Assembly: GCF_044142105.1 (NCBI RefSeq)
Contig: NZ_JBGTYM010000001.1
Coordinates: 1-64,000, forward strand
Direction of reading: 5' to 3'
Source: Pseudogemmobacter sp044142105
Lineage (GTDB): Bacteria > Pseudomonadota > Alphaproteobacteria > Rhodobacterales > Rhodobacteraceae
DNA length: 64,000 bases
Below, in pieces: positions 1 to 8,444 of this stretch (position 1 is its first letter; the number at the start of each line of letters is the position of its first letter). The position numbers were made by a program, and so were the translations under genes. The notes under the pieces were generated by a model. The model made no database searches. It was not told where the DNA came from and saw only the letters and a program-made list of their open reading frames with translations.

Positions 1-6
1 GTCAGG

Positions 7-573
7 ATGCCCCTGATCACGGGAGAGAGCCAGCGCCAGTACTATCAGGGCCTGACCTTTGTTTCTGAGGCGACCGGACTTGAGAGCGAGGTTCTGGACT
101 CCACCATCGGCAGTTCTGGCGGTGCGCATATTCAGGTCAAGATGCGCCAGTCTGATTTCCCGACACTGCCGGTCGTGGCGGGCGGCGCGCATTGTCGGGT
201 TCCAGACAGCGCTGCCGCAAATGTTCTGGCAGACGGATGGTGCGACTGGTTCAACTCTTCGTCGCCGCAGGCTGGCTTCTCGTCCTACAATCCTTCGCCT
301 AACAAGACCTATTCCTATGGCGGCGTGATCTCGGGCCGCATTCCCGACGGTTATCGCCCCATCGAAACGCCCGGCGCCTTCCTTTACATGGCAAAGGCTC
401 TGGGCTTCTGGCCGACGGGAGAGGCGCAATATGAGATTGCCCTGAAGGCGACCGTTAACACGATCCGCCCGAATTTCCCCGGTCCAGGCCTTATGAACAT
501 CCCGTGGACCGGAACATCATTCGGTCGTCAGGTGTGGGAGGCGCACGCCGCCACGCTAGGCATTCCGACCTGA
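7..573 (+). CDS. Phage-like hypothetical protein, possibly 5'-truncated by the window edge
   Basis: I do not recognise the family. The 188-residue product is rich in Gly, Ser, Pro and Thr, with no signal peptide, membrane segment or catalytic motif that I can see; it reads like a phage structural or tail-associated protein. The frame is open through the first base of the window, so the ATG at position 7 may be internal and the gene may continue to the left. It is transcribed towards the integrase side of what looks like an integrated element and its 3' end overlaps the end of the convergent VPLPA-CTERM gene by 18 bases. The phage assignment is inferred from position and composition. Confidence 0.45.
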   Translation: MPLITGESQRQYYQGLTFVSEATGLESEVLDSTIGSSGGAHIQVKMRQSDFPTLPVVAGGAHCRVPDSAAANVLADGWCDWFNSSSPQAGFSSYNPSPNKTYSYGGVISGRIPDGYRPIETPGAFLYMAKALGFWPTGEAQYEIALKATVNTIRPNFPGPGLMNIPWTGTSFGRQVWEAHAATLGIPT

Positions 574-1014
574 CCTGCGCTGCGATGCCGCCACTAAAGC
601 CACTGCCCCCAGAAGCAGGGGGGCGGTGGCCGGAAGCGGAACTGGTACTGTATCGGTGTAGAGGATGAGAGAAGCGTTTCCTTCCGGCCCGGCACGAACA
701 AGGGTTTCTTCCGTCCACGTGCGGAAACCTCCTAGCCATATGCCATCGACGCCAAGAGATCCTGAGCTTGTGCCGCCGCCGCCGATCGGTCGAGTGTGCG
801 GGCCATAAACGACCTTGAACCAGTCAGTGTCACCCGCCGCCGCTGAGAAATAAAAATAGAATCTGGTAGGCTCTGTAGTTTTCGGGGCGTATAGCGTCAG
901 CAAGCTATCCCCTGGCAGATCCCCGTCCACCGCCTCATCCCAGAGCGTGACCGTCGCCGCCCCCGCCTGTCCCGCCCAGATCGCAGCTGCAGCTGCAAGC
1001 AAAACCCGCTTCAT
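556..1014 (-). CDS. VPLPA-CTERM sorting domain protein
   Basis: This 152-residue exported protein has an N-terminal signal peptide (MKRVLLAAAAAIWAGQAGA, cleavage about residue 19). It ends in a tripartite sorting signal: VPLPA at about residues 127-131, a hydrophobic stretch (LLLGAVALVAAS) and a basic tail (QRRSGR). This matches the Rhodobacterales VPLPA variant of PEP-CTERM signals, which are known to be processed by an exosortase. The middle part is a short beta-rich domain of unknown function. The ATG at 1014 follows a G-rich ribosome binding site. No exosortase gene lies in this window, so the processing enzyme must be encoded elsewhere. The gene sits between the integrase and a phage-like gene and may be cargo of the element. 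Confidence 0.75.
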   Translation of the reverse strand: MKRVLLAAAAAIWAGQAGAATVTLWDEAVDGDLPGDSLLTLYAPKTTEPTRFYFYFSAAAGDTDWFKVVYGPHTRPIGGGGTSSGSLGVDGIWLGGFRTWTEETLVRAGPEGNASLILYTDTVPVPLPATAPLLLGAVALVAASQRRSGRNA

Positions 1015-1137
1015 AGAAACCCCCGTGAACCAAAAATAAGGCTACAGGAACGCACGGGTCTGTGATTCTGGAAAGAGGGTTTGCGCTAACGAGGTTGGAA
1101 CCACTGACCTAATCCGCCCGTCAGAATAGGCAGTGCC

Positions 1138-2352
1138 TCAGGAGCGCCGCGGCAGTGCGACGACCGTGGCCGCGCTTCCGATCACAAACCGCGCCCACTT
1201 GTCCATCAAGGCGCGCCGGCGCTCTAGGAGATCGGACCTGGCATAGCTGCGTTCGACGCGGCCCCCGACCGCGTGTCCCAGGGCCGTCTCTGCGACGTCA
1301 TATCCAGCTGCGTCAGTGTCTTGGACCCATGTTCGGAAGGACGTGCGGAAGCCGTGCGGGCGGCCCACGATTTTCAAGGCATCCAGCGCGAGTTCTGTCG
1401 CGCGGCTCGAGATCGGCTTGCCGCGATGGCCCGGGAACATGACGCCGTCGAACAGGTCAGCATGCGGGCGGCACGCCTCGACGATTTCCAGCGCCTCCGC
1501 GCTGAGGGGCACGCGGAAATCTCCGACCTTCCCCTCGCGACCTTTGACCCGGTCGGCCGGGACCGTCCAGATGTCGTCGGTGATCTCCGACAAGCGGGCG
1601 CCGCGGCAACCATCGCTTCGAACGACTGTCAGGATCATCCACCTGAGGCAGAGGTGGGAGGTCAAGGCGCTCTCGGACAACCTGGCATAGAGCGCCGGCA
1701 TATCCTGCCACGGTGTTGCCTCTGTTGGCTGGATCCTGCGGATGAGCGGCCCGAGACGTTGCTTTGCGGCTTCGACGACGAACGGATCGACGTCGAGACC
1801 GGACAGCTTTGCATGACGGAAGACGATTGCGAGGCGCTGCGCGGCTTTCTCGGCTGTCGCGGTCTTCTTTTTCCAGATCGGTGCAAGCACGTCGCGCAGG
1901 TCGGCCTGTGTGATCGTCACGATGCGCCGCTTGCCCAGTTTCGGCATGACATGGATGGCGAGAGGCGACATCCAGCGCCCCCGTTCCCCGCCACCGCGCA
2001 GGCTCTCCTTCTTCGCCTCGAGAACTTCCTTGGCAACCTCTTCGAGCGTCGGGTCGTGCGCGTCGATCGCCTGGCGCTCTGCTTCCATCTGCCGGGTGCG
2101 CTCCGAGATCGGGTCCACGCCGGCGCCGAGGACACCCTCCCAACGGTCTCTCGAACGGCGCGCGTCCGCCAGGGATACGGACGGCCACGCGCCCAGGCCC
2201 ATCTCGCGCCGCCGCCCGGCGATGGAGTAGCGCCATACCCATTTGCCAGCCAGGCCGTCCTTGTCGAGGTGAAGACCGCCGCCGTCCTGCAGCTTGCCGC
2301 TCTCTGTCGCCCTGATCGCGACGACGGTGAGCTTGTTGCGTGCCCTCGGCAT
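1138..2352 (-). CDS. P4-type tyrosine recombinase / integrase
   Basis: This is a site-specific integrase of the phage-island type. The N-terminal third (WRYSIAGRRREMGLGAWPSVSLADAR) is the DUF4102 arm-binding domain. A core-binding domain and a C-terminal catalytic domain follow. Visible catalytic elements are the first Arg in VRSDGCRGARLSEI, the HxxR box HGFRTSFR, GHAVGGRVERSYAR, and the nucleophilic Tyr in RSYARSD. I chose ATG 2352 (404 residues) because GGGGGA lies about 8 bases upstream; a TTG in frame at 2364 is the alternative. It is the landmark gene for an element extending left out of the window. I could not identify an attachment site or a tRNA target next to it. Confidence 0.88.
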   Translation of the reverse strand: MPRARNKLTVVAIRATESGKLQDGGGLHLDKDGLAGKWVWRYSIAGRRREMGLGAWPSVSLADARRSRDRWEGVLGAGVDPISERTRQMEAERQAIDAHDPTLEEVAKEVLEAKKESLRGGGERGRWMSPLAIHVMPKLGKRRIVTITQADLRDVLAPIWKKKTATAEKAAQRLAIVFRHAKLSGLDVDPFVVEAAKQRLGPLIRRIQPTEATPWQDMPALYARLSESALTSHLCLRWMILTVVRSDGCRGARLSEITDDIWTVPADRVKGREGKVGDFRVPLSAEALEIVEACRPHADLFDGVMFPGHRGKPISSRATELALDALKIVGRPHGFRTSFRTWVQDTDAAGYDVAETALGHAVGGRVERSYARSDLLERRRALMDKWARFVIGSAATVVALPRRS

Positions 2353-2360
2353 CCAGTCCC

Positions 2361-2380
2361 CCAATTAGCCCCACAATTGG
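2361..2380. repeat. Inverted repeat CCAATT-N8-AATTGG upstream of the integrase
   Basis: A perfect 6+6 inverted repeat lies directly upstream of the chosen integrase start, in otherwise GC-rich DNA. It could be an operator for integrase control or part of an arm-type recombinase site. The symmetry is seen; the function is inference. Confidence 0.4.
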
Positions 2381-2513
2381 CGTCCGCTGCAGCCGGTTTA
2401 GACCGGACGCCCTCGGACAGTTAGAGGCGAAGGACGGGCAAGGGATCAAGGGGGTTCGGACACTATCGGACGGCTTCGTGTTCGGTTTCTGTTCTTTTCA
2501 TCCGCACCAGCCC

Positions 2514-2551
2514 GGCCCGGGTCCCGCACAGGGATCCGGGCCTTGTCTTTT
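2514..2551 (+). terminator. Rho-independent terminator, plus strand
   Basis: GGCCCGGGTCCC and GGGATCCGGGCC form a 12-bp stem (one G-U pair) around a 5-base loop, followed by TTGTCTTTT. It points rightwards but no plus-strand gene precedes it, because the integrase runs the other way. It may therefore belong to the chromosomal gene whose end was displaced by the integrated element, which would place the element boundary to its left. Confidence 0.65.
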
Positions 2552-2676
2552 CCGGTCCCTGCCTGGCTCGGAGAATTTATCTGAAATCCGCAGTTTAACC
2601 CGGATTTAGGCGGCTTTCCCCCAGACTGCGCGCCAACGGCCCGGCATCCTGCCCGGCCCCGGGGCGGCTTGGGCAG

Positions 2677-5600
2677 ATGGCGACCTATTACGGCGGCACG
2701 GGCAATGACACGATCCTCGGGTCGATCCTGAATGACACGCTCTTTGGCAATGCCGGCAATGACAGCCTGAACGGCGGCTGGCTTGACGACCAGATCTATG
2801 GCGGCACCGGCGACGACACGATCCTGGGCGATCTGGGCTATGACAGGCTTTACGGCGACGTCGGCAACGACCTGATCTATGGCGGCGACGACACCTATGA
2901 CGACAGCTATGGCGGCGACGGCAACGACACGATCTATGGCGGCAACAGCGGCGGCGACTATTCCTTCGGAGGCGCCGGCGACGACCTGATCTATGACGGC
3001 GACGGCAATGACCTGAGCCGGGGCGCGCAGGGCAATGACACGCTCTATGGCGGCCTGGGCAATGACACCGATGCCGGGGGCACCGGCAATGACCAGGTCT
3101 ATGGCGGGGCGGGCAATGATTCCGTCGCCGGCGATGACGGGCGGGATTCGGTCTATGGCGGCACCGAGAATGACACGGTGCAGGGGGGGCAGGGCAGCGA
3201 CCTGCTGGATGGCGGCGATGGCGCCGACCTGATCCGCGGCGATATCCGCACCTTCAGCCCGGGGGCCTACCCGTCAGGCGGGACCGGCAGCGCCACGACA
3301 TTTGCCGTCACCAATAGCTCGACCCTGGCGGTCGATCTGTACTGGATCGACGGCAGCGGCGTGACGCATCTGCAGGCCACGCTCCTCCCCGGCCAGAGCT
3401 GGAGCGGCGCGACGCTGAGCGACAGCAACTACATGCTGACCGATGCAACGACGGGGGATTACCTGTCGGTCTATGTCGGCGGCATGAACCAGACGATCAG
3501 CTTCACCGAGGATTTCAACGACACGATCACCGGCGGCCAGGGTGCCGACACGATCTATGGCGATTACGGCAGTGATTCCGTCGATGCAGGGTCCGAGCAT
3601 GATCTGGTCTATGGCGGAGCGGGCAATGACACGGTCACCGGCGGCGCGGGCGATGACACGATCGACCTGGGCGCGGGCGACGATGTGGTCGGCGACTGGA
3701 GCAACAACGCCGGCAATGACCTGATCTATGGCGGGGCGGGCAATGACCTGATCTATGGGGGCGCCGACACGGACACGCTCTATGGCGGCAGCGGCAATGA
3801 CACGCTTTCGGGCGGGGTCGGCGCAGACACGCTCTATGGCGGGTCGGGCAATGACGTGGCGATCATCACCGATGACCACCAGTCCGATCTGTACGACATG
3901 GGCGAGGAGGCGGGCGATGCCGATGCGCTGTGGTTTGGCACCTATGCCCAGACCAATGGCGTCAGCGTCACCTTCACCGGCACGGATGCCGGCACCTATG
4001 GCTATGCCGGCGGGGCGAGCGGCAGTTTCACCGGGGTCGAGCAGATCTCGGGCACCGCATATGGCGACACGATCACCGCCGCGGCCGACAGCGATGGCGT
4101 GACGATCTGGGGCAATGACGGCGCGGATTCGATCACCGGCGGCAGCGGCGCCGATGTGATCGAGGGCCGCGCCGGCAATGACACGATCTACACCGATCTG
4201 GGCAATGACACGGCCTATGGCGGCGCGGGCGACGATCTGATCGACGACCGGCCCGGCACGGTGCCGGACGGCTATCAGCAGCTCGTCTATGGCGGCGCGG
4301 GCAATGACACGGTTTTCACCGGCGGCGGCGCCGACACGATCTTCGGCGGAGACGGCAATGACGCGCTGATGGGCGAGGCGGGCAATGATCTGATCCTGGG
4401 CGAAGCAGGCAATGACACGCTGGCGGGCGGGGCGGGCGAGGATACGCTTTATGGCGGGGCCGGGGCTGACAGCGTCAGCGGGGATGCGGGGAATGACCTG
4501 ATCCTGGTCGATGACGGCGATGGCGCCAGTGACTTGGCCTATGGCGGGGCGGGCAATGACACGCTGATCGCGCGGATCGACTATACCGGCGGCAGCGATT
4601 CGCTTTACGGCGGCGCCGACCGCGATGTGCTGATCGCCGGCGCGGGTAGTCATGTCGAAGGCGGTGAGGCGGGCGATGATTTCGACACGCTCGACCTGTC
4701 TTCGACCCCTTATGTCGGCGCGAATGTCACCTTCAGCGGCGACGGGGCGGGCACGGCCTCGAGCATGGGCTTCACGCTGACGTTCAGCGAGATCGAGGCG
4801 ATCAAGACCACCGATCACGGCGACAGCGTCGATGCCGGCGCCGATAGCGGGGGGATGCAGGTCACCCTGGGCGCGGGCGATGACAGCGCCATCGGCGGAT
4901 CGGGCAGTGACACGATCTATGGTGAAACGGGCAATGACCTGATCCGGGGCGGGGCGGGCAATGACAGGCTGTTTGGCGATGCGGGCAATGACGCGCTGGC
5001 GGGCGGGGCGGGAAATGACACGCTGACCGGCGGCGGCGGCGCTGATGTTTTCGGCTTCGACCGTGGTTCGGGCGTCGACCGGGTGACCGATTTCGACATG
5101 ACGCTGGTCGATGGCCACACGACCGACCGGCTGGATGTCAGCGATCTGCGCAACCCGGATGGCAGCCCGCTGCATTGGGGCGATTTCACCCTTGCCGATG
5201 ACGGGCAGGGCAATACGCTTTTGACCTTCCCGCAAGGCGAGGCGGTGGTGCTGGTCGGGGTGGCGCCCGGACATCTTGGCAAGCTTGAGGCGCATCAGAT
5301 GGGGCTGCCCTGTTTCACTGCAGGCACGCTGATCGACACGCCGGGCGGACGGCGCAGGGTGGAGGCGTTGCGGGCGGGCGATCTGGTCCTGACGCCAGCA
5401 GGGCCGGCCCCGGTCTTGTGGGCGGGCGGGCGGCAGATCGGGGCCGAGGAGCTGGCGGCGCGGCCGGTGCTGCGCCCGGTGTTGATCCGGCGCGGCGCGC
5501 TGGGCAATGACCGGCCGCTGATCCTGTCGCGGCAACATGCCGTTCTGGTCGCCGGACCGGGCGGGGTGCCAGCCCTGGCACGGGCGGGACAATTGGCCAA

Positions 5601-6018
5601 GCTGGGCAAGGGCGCCTTCCGGGTGCAGGCGGGGCGGCGCCGGGTCTGGTATCATCATCTGCTTCTCGCCCGGCACGGGTTGGTGCGGGCGAATGGCGCC
5701 TGGGTCGAGACCTTGTGGCCCGGGCCTGCGGCTCTTGCGGGACTGGGCGCGGGGGCCGTGGCCGAGATTTCCCTTGCGCTGCCCTGGCTGGGCGCGGCGC
5801 TGGCGGCGCCTGGGCTGGTGCCGCTGTTCTACGGGCCGCGCATCGCGCCGGTGCTGACCGGGCCCGTCCTGCGGGCCTTGCCGCGCCTTGCGCCGGTGGG
5901 GGGCGAATCCTTGCCCGGGACCGCGCATCCGCCCAAGGCGCGCGCCGCGCTTCGAGAGATGAACAAATTTCCCGCAGAACCGCATCAGACTGCGCCCTTT
6001 TCCCGCATCGCACCTTGA
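2677..6018 (+). CDS. RTX calcium-binding repeat protein with VHL-beta-like insert and C-terminal Hint domain
   Basis: This 1113-residue protein is probably secreted. Most of residues 1-870 are RTX nonapeptide repeats (GGxGNDxxx, with many copies of YGGAGND), which bind calcium and are typical of type I secreted proteins. Residues 207-280 are not RTX. They read AVTNSS..., YWIDGSG, LLPGQSWSG, which resembles the beta domain of the von Hippel-Lindau protein. From Cys879 (CFTAGTLIDTPGG) the protein becomes a Hedgehog/intein-type Hint domain with the conserved SRQHAVLV block, a C-terminus common in Rhodobacterales RTX proteins. No type I secretion genes are nearby. Repeats are strongly homogenised at the DNA level (ggcaatgacac recurs). 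Function of the whole is unknown; adhesin, surface-layer or toxin roles are all possible. Confidence 0.9.
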   Translation: MATYYGGTGNDTILGSILNDTLFGNAGNDSLNGGWLDDQIYGGTGDDTILGDLGYDRLYGDVGNDLIYGGDDTYDDSYGGDGNDTIYGGNSGGDYSFGGAGDDLIYDGDGNDLSRGAQGNDTLYGGLGNDTDAGGTGNDQVYGGAGNDSVAGDDGRDSVYGGTENDTVQGGQGSDLLDGGDGADLIRGDIRTFSPGAYPSGGTGSATTFAVTNSSTLAVDLYWIDGSGVTHLQATLLPGQSWSGATLSDSNYMLTDATTGDYLSVYVGGMNQTISFTEDFNDTITGGQGADTIYGDYGSDSVDAGSEHDLVYGGAGNDTVTGGAGDDTIDLGAGDDVVGDWSNNAGNDLIYGGAGNDLIYGGADTDTLYGGSGNDTLSGGVGADTLYGGSGNDVAIITDDHQSDLYDMGEEAGDADALWFGTYAQTNGVSVTFTGTDAGTYGYAGGASGSFTGVEQISGTAYGDTITAAADSDGVTIWGNDGADSITGGSGADVIEGRAGNDTIYTDLGNDTAYGGAGDDLIDDRPGTVPDGYQQLVYGGAGNDTVFTGGGADTIFGGDGNDALMGEAGNDLILGEAGNDTLAGGAGEDTLYGGAGADSVSGDAGNDLILVDDGDGASDLAYGGAGNDTLIARIDYTGGSDSLYGGADRDVLIAGAGSHVEGGEAGDDFDTLDLSSTPYVGANVTFSGDGAGTASSMGFTLTFSEIEAIKTTDHGDSVDAGADSGGMQVTLGAGDDSAIGGSGSDTIYGETGNDLIRGGAGNDRLFGDAGNDALAGGAGNDTLTGGGGADVFGFDRGSGVDRVTDFDMTLVDGHTTDRLDVSDLRNPDGSPLHWGDFTLADDGQGNTLLTFPQGEAVVLVGVAPGHLGKLEAHQMGLPCFTAGTLIDTPGGRRRVEALRAGDLVLTPAGPAPVLWAGGRQIGAEELAARPVLRPVLIRRGALGNDRPLILSRQHAVLVAGPGGVPALARAGQLAKLGKGAFRVQAGRRRVWYHHLLLARHGLVRANGAWVETLWPGPAALAGLGAGAVAEISLALPWLGAALAAPGLVPLFYGPRIAPVLTGPVLRALPRLAPVGGESLPGTAHPPKARAALREMNKFPAEPHQTAPFSRIAP

Positions 6019-6121
6019 ACCGCTTTTCGAGTCACTTGCCCGTTGCATTGCTCTGCGGCATTTGCTTACGTCCAAGGCAACAAGAGCGCAGGAACACCTG
6101 CCAGAAGTCAGGGAGACAGGG

Positions 6122-7222
6122 GTGGCTGCAGCAACCCAAAGCGACGCTTTCGTCGCGTTCGATCATGTGCAGAAAAGCTATGATGGCGTGAGCCTGGTGG
6201 TGAAGGACCTCAACCTTGCCATTGGCAAGGGTGAATTCCTGACCATGCTTGGCCCCTCGGGCAGCGGGAAAACGACCTGTCTGATGATGCTGGCCGGGTT
6301 CGAGACCGCGACCCATGGCGAGATCACGCTGGATGGCCGCCCGATCAACCAGGTGCCGCCCCACAAGCGCGGCATCGGCATGGTGTTCCAGAATTATGCG
6401 CTTTTCCCGCATATGACGGTGGGCGAGAACCTGTCTTTTCCGCTGGAAGTGCGCGGGATGGGCAAGCCCGAGCGTGAGGCCAAGATCGCCCGCGCGCTGG
6501 ACATGGTGCAGATGGGGGCCTTTGCCAGCCGCCGCCCGGCGCAGCTTTCGGGCGGGCAGCAGCAGCGCATCGCGCTGGCCCGTGCGCTGGTCTTCGATCC
6601 CAAGCTTGTGCTGATGGACGAACCTCTGGGCGCTCTCGACAAGCAATTGCGCGAGCATATGCAGTTCGAGATCAAGCATCTGCACGAAAGCCTGGGTATC
6701 ACCGTGGTCTATGTGACCCATGATCAGGGCGAGGCCCTGACCATGTCGGATCGCGTGGCGGTCTTCAACGATGGCCGTATCCAGCAGCTTGCGCCGCCCG
6801 CCGACCTGTATGAGCGGCCCGACAATAGCTTTGTCGCGGGCTTCATCGGCGAGAACAACAAGCTGATGGGCGTGATCGAGGATCTGTCGGGCGAGAAGGC
6901 GACCGTGCGGCTGACGTCCGGCGAGCTGATCGATGCAACCCCTGTCAATGTCAGGGAAAAGGGCCAGAAGACCCTGGTGTCGATCCGGCCCGAACGGGTG
7001 GAGTTCAAGCCCTCGATGATGCCCGCGGGCGCCCATACGCTGGACGCGACCGTGACCGAGGTGATCTATATGGGGGATATCCTGCGCGTGGTGCTGCGCG
7101 TCGCCGGGCAGGATGGCTTTGTCATGAAGATGCGCAACACGCTGGGGCAGACAAAGCTTGCGCCCGGCGAGGCGATCAAGGTGGGCTGGCATCCGCAAGA
7201 CGCCCGCGCGCTGGATCCGTGA
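6122..7222 (+). CDS. ABC transporter ATP-binding protein, polyamine/PotA type
   Basis: This is the ATPase that drives a spermidine/putrescine-type importer. Walker A (GPSGSGKTT), the Q-loop (VFQNYALFPHM), the signature LSGGQQQR, Walker B (LVLMDEPLGALD) and the switch His (VTHDQGEA) are all present. A C-terminal TOBE domain contains the SIRPERV motif. I placed the start at GTG 6122 (366 residues), which has GGGAGA six bases upstream; the open frame extends to a TTG at 6062 without a ribosome binding site. It is the first gene of a four-gene operon with a binding protein and two permeases. The exact substrate is inferred from the family and remains open. Confidence 0.9.
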   Translation: MAAATQSDAFVAFDHVQKSYDGVSLVVKDLNLAIGKGEFLTMLGPSGSGKTTCLMMLAGFETATHGEITLDGRPINQVPPHKRGIGMVFQNYALFPHMTVGENLSFPLEVRGMGKPEREAKIARALDMVQMGAFASRRPAQLSGGQQQRIALARALVFDPKLVLMDEPLGALDKQLREHMQFEIKHLHESLGITVVYVTHDQGEALTMSDRVAVFNDGRIQQLAPPADLYERPDNSFVAGFIGENNKLMGVIEDLSGEKATVRLTSGELIDATPVNVREKGQKTLVSIRPERVEFKPSMMPAGAHTLDATVTEVIYMGDILRVVLRVAGQDGFVMKMRNTLGQTKLAPGEAIKVGWHPQDARALDP

Positions 7223-7298
7223 GAGATCGCCGCGGACCGGGCGGCAAGACCCGACGCGGCCAAGATGTCTATCAAAAGGTTCAACCTGGGAGAAACGA

Positions 7299-8375
7299 AT
7301 GAAGAAAGTCCTGATCCTGACCACCGCTCTTTGCGGCATGGCCTTCGCGGCCAATGCCGAAGTGACGGTGCTGTCCTGGGGTGGCGCCTATGGCGCGGCC
7401 CAGACCGAAGGGCATCTGAAGCCCTTCACCGCCAAGACCGGCATCGCCACCACGATGACCGACAGCGACAACCCCGCCACCCCGATCAAGGCCATGGTCG
7501 AAGCCGGCAACGTCACCATCGACGTGGCCTCGGTGGAATATGCCGACGCGATCCGTCTGTGCGACGAGGGCCTGCTGGAGCCGATCGACATCAACAGCCT
7601 GCCCGCGGGCGATGACGGCACCCCGGCGGCCGAGGACTTCCTGGCCGGCGCGGTCACCGATTGCGGCGTTTCGACCGATATCTGGGCGAATATCTATGCC
7701 TATGACACCACCAAATTCGCCGCCGATGCCGCGCCGAAGACCGTGGCCGACTTCTTCGATCTCGAGAAGTTCCCGGGCAAGCGCGGCTTGAAGAAAGGCG
7801 CCAAGGCGGTGCTGGAATTCGCGCTGATGGGCGATGGCGTTCCGGCGTCGGAAGTCTATGCGACGCTGTCGACGCCGGAAGGCGTGGACCGCGCCTTCGC
7901 CAAGCTCGACACGATCAAGAAGGACGTGGTCTGGTGGGAAGCGGGCGCCCAGCCGCCGCAGCTTCTGGCCGATGGCGAAGTGGTGATGGCGACCGCCTAT
8001 AATGGCCGGATCTTCAATGCCGCCGTGGCCGAGGGCAAGCCGTTCCAGATCGTCTGGGATGGTCAGATCTACGAAAACGAGATGTATGTGATCCCGAAGG
8101 GCGCGCCGCATATGGCCGATGCGCTGGAATTCGTGAAATACGCCACCTCGACCGAGGGTCTGCGCGCCCAGGCCAAATACATCTCTTATGGTCCGGCCCG
8201 GAAGTCGGCGCTGAAGGACGAGCTGCTGTTCAATGACGGCAAGACCGTCATGGGGCCGCATCTGCCGACCGCGCCCGAGAACATGACCAACGCTCTGGAA
8301 TCGAATTTCGAGTTCTGGGTCGACAAGGACGCCGAACTGAACGAGCGGTTCAACGCCTGGCTTGCTTCGAACTAA
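7299..8375 (+). CDS. ABC transporter periplasmic substrate-binding protein, PotD/PotF-like
   Basis: This 358-residue solute receptor belongs to the same importer. MKKVLILTTALCGMAFAANA is a clear signal peptide, cleaved before EVTVLSWGGAYG, a typical start for mature polyamine-binding proteins. The open frame extends upstream to 7158, but the ATG at 7299 carries the signal peptide and follows a purine-rich stretch (GGGAGAAACGA), so it is the real start. It lies 76 bases after the ATPase gene. A strong hairpin follows it and should raise its transcript level over the permeases, as expected for a receptor that is needed in excess. The ligand could be spermidine, putrescine or another small cation. 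Confidence 0.88.
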   Translation: MKKVLILTTALCGMAFAANAEVTVLSWGGAYGAAQTEGHLKPFTAKTGIATTMTDSDNPATPIKAMVEAGNVTIDVASVEYADAIRLCDEGLLEPIDINSLPAGDDGTPAAEDFLAGAVTDCGVSTDIWANIYAYDTTKFAADAAPKTVADFFDLEKFPGKRGLKKGAKAVLEFALMGDGVPASEVYATLSTPEGVDRAFAKLDTIKKDVVWWEAGAQPPQLLADGEVVMATAYNGRIFNAAVAEGKPFQIVWDGQIYENEMYVIPKGAPHMADALEFVKYATSTEGLRAQAKYISYGPARKSALKDELLFNDGKTVMGPHLPTAPENMTNALESNFEFWVDKDAELNERFNAWLASN

Positions 8376-8383
8376 GTCTGAGC

Positions 8384-8414
8384 GGGGGTCGGCGGCACAT
8401 GCCGGCCCCCTTTT
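8384..8414 (+). terminator. Intercistronic hairpin with T-run after the binding-protein gene
   Basis: GGGGGTCGGC and GCCGGCCCCC form a 10-bp stem (one G-U pair) with a 7-base loop, followed by TTTTCTC. Because the permease genes continue downstream, it probably acts as a partial terminator and as a 3' stabiliser for the receptor message. Confidence 0.7.
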
Positions 8415-8444
8415 CTCTTCCTATGCCGCCGGACCGACCGAAGA

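Noticed and set aside
2677..5300. The dense DNA repeats of the RTX gene as a CRISPR or tandem-repeat locus
   Set aside because: The repeats are codon-phased, encode GGxGNDxxx and vary in spacing; there are no unique spacers. No CRISPR array was seen anywhere in the window.
3274..6075. Long minus-strand frame (933 codons) opposite the RTX gene
   Set aside because: It arises from the biased, repeated GGN-GAY codons of the RTX array read backwards; it has no ribosome binding site, and the plus strand has clear RTX and Hint domains.
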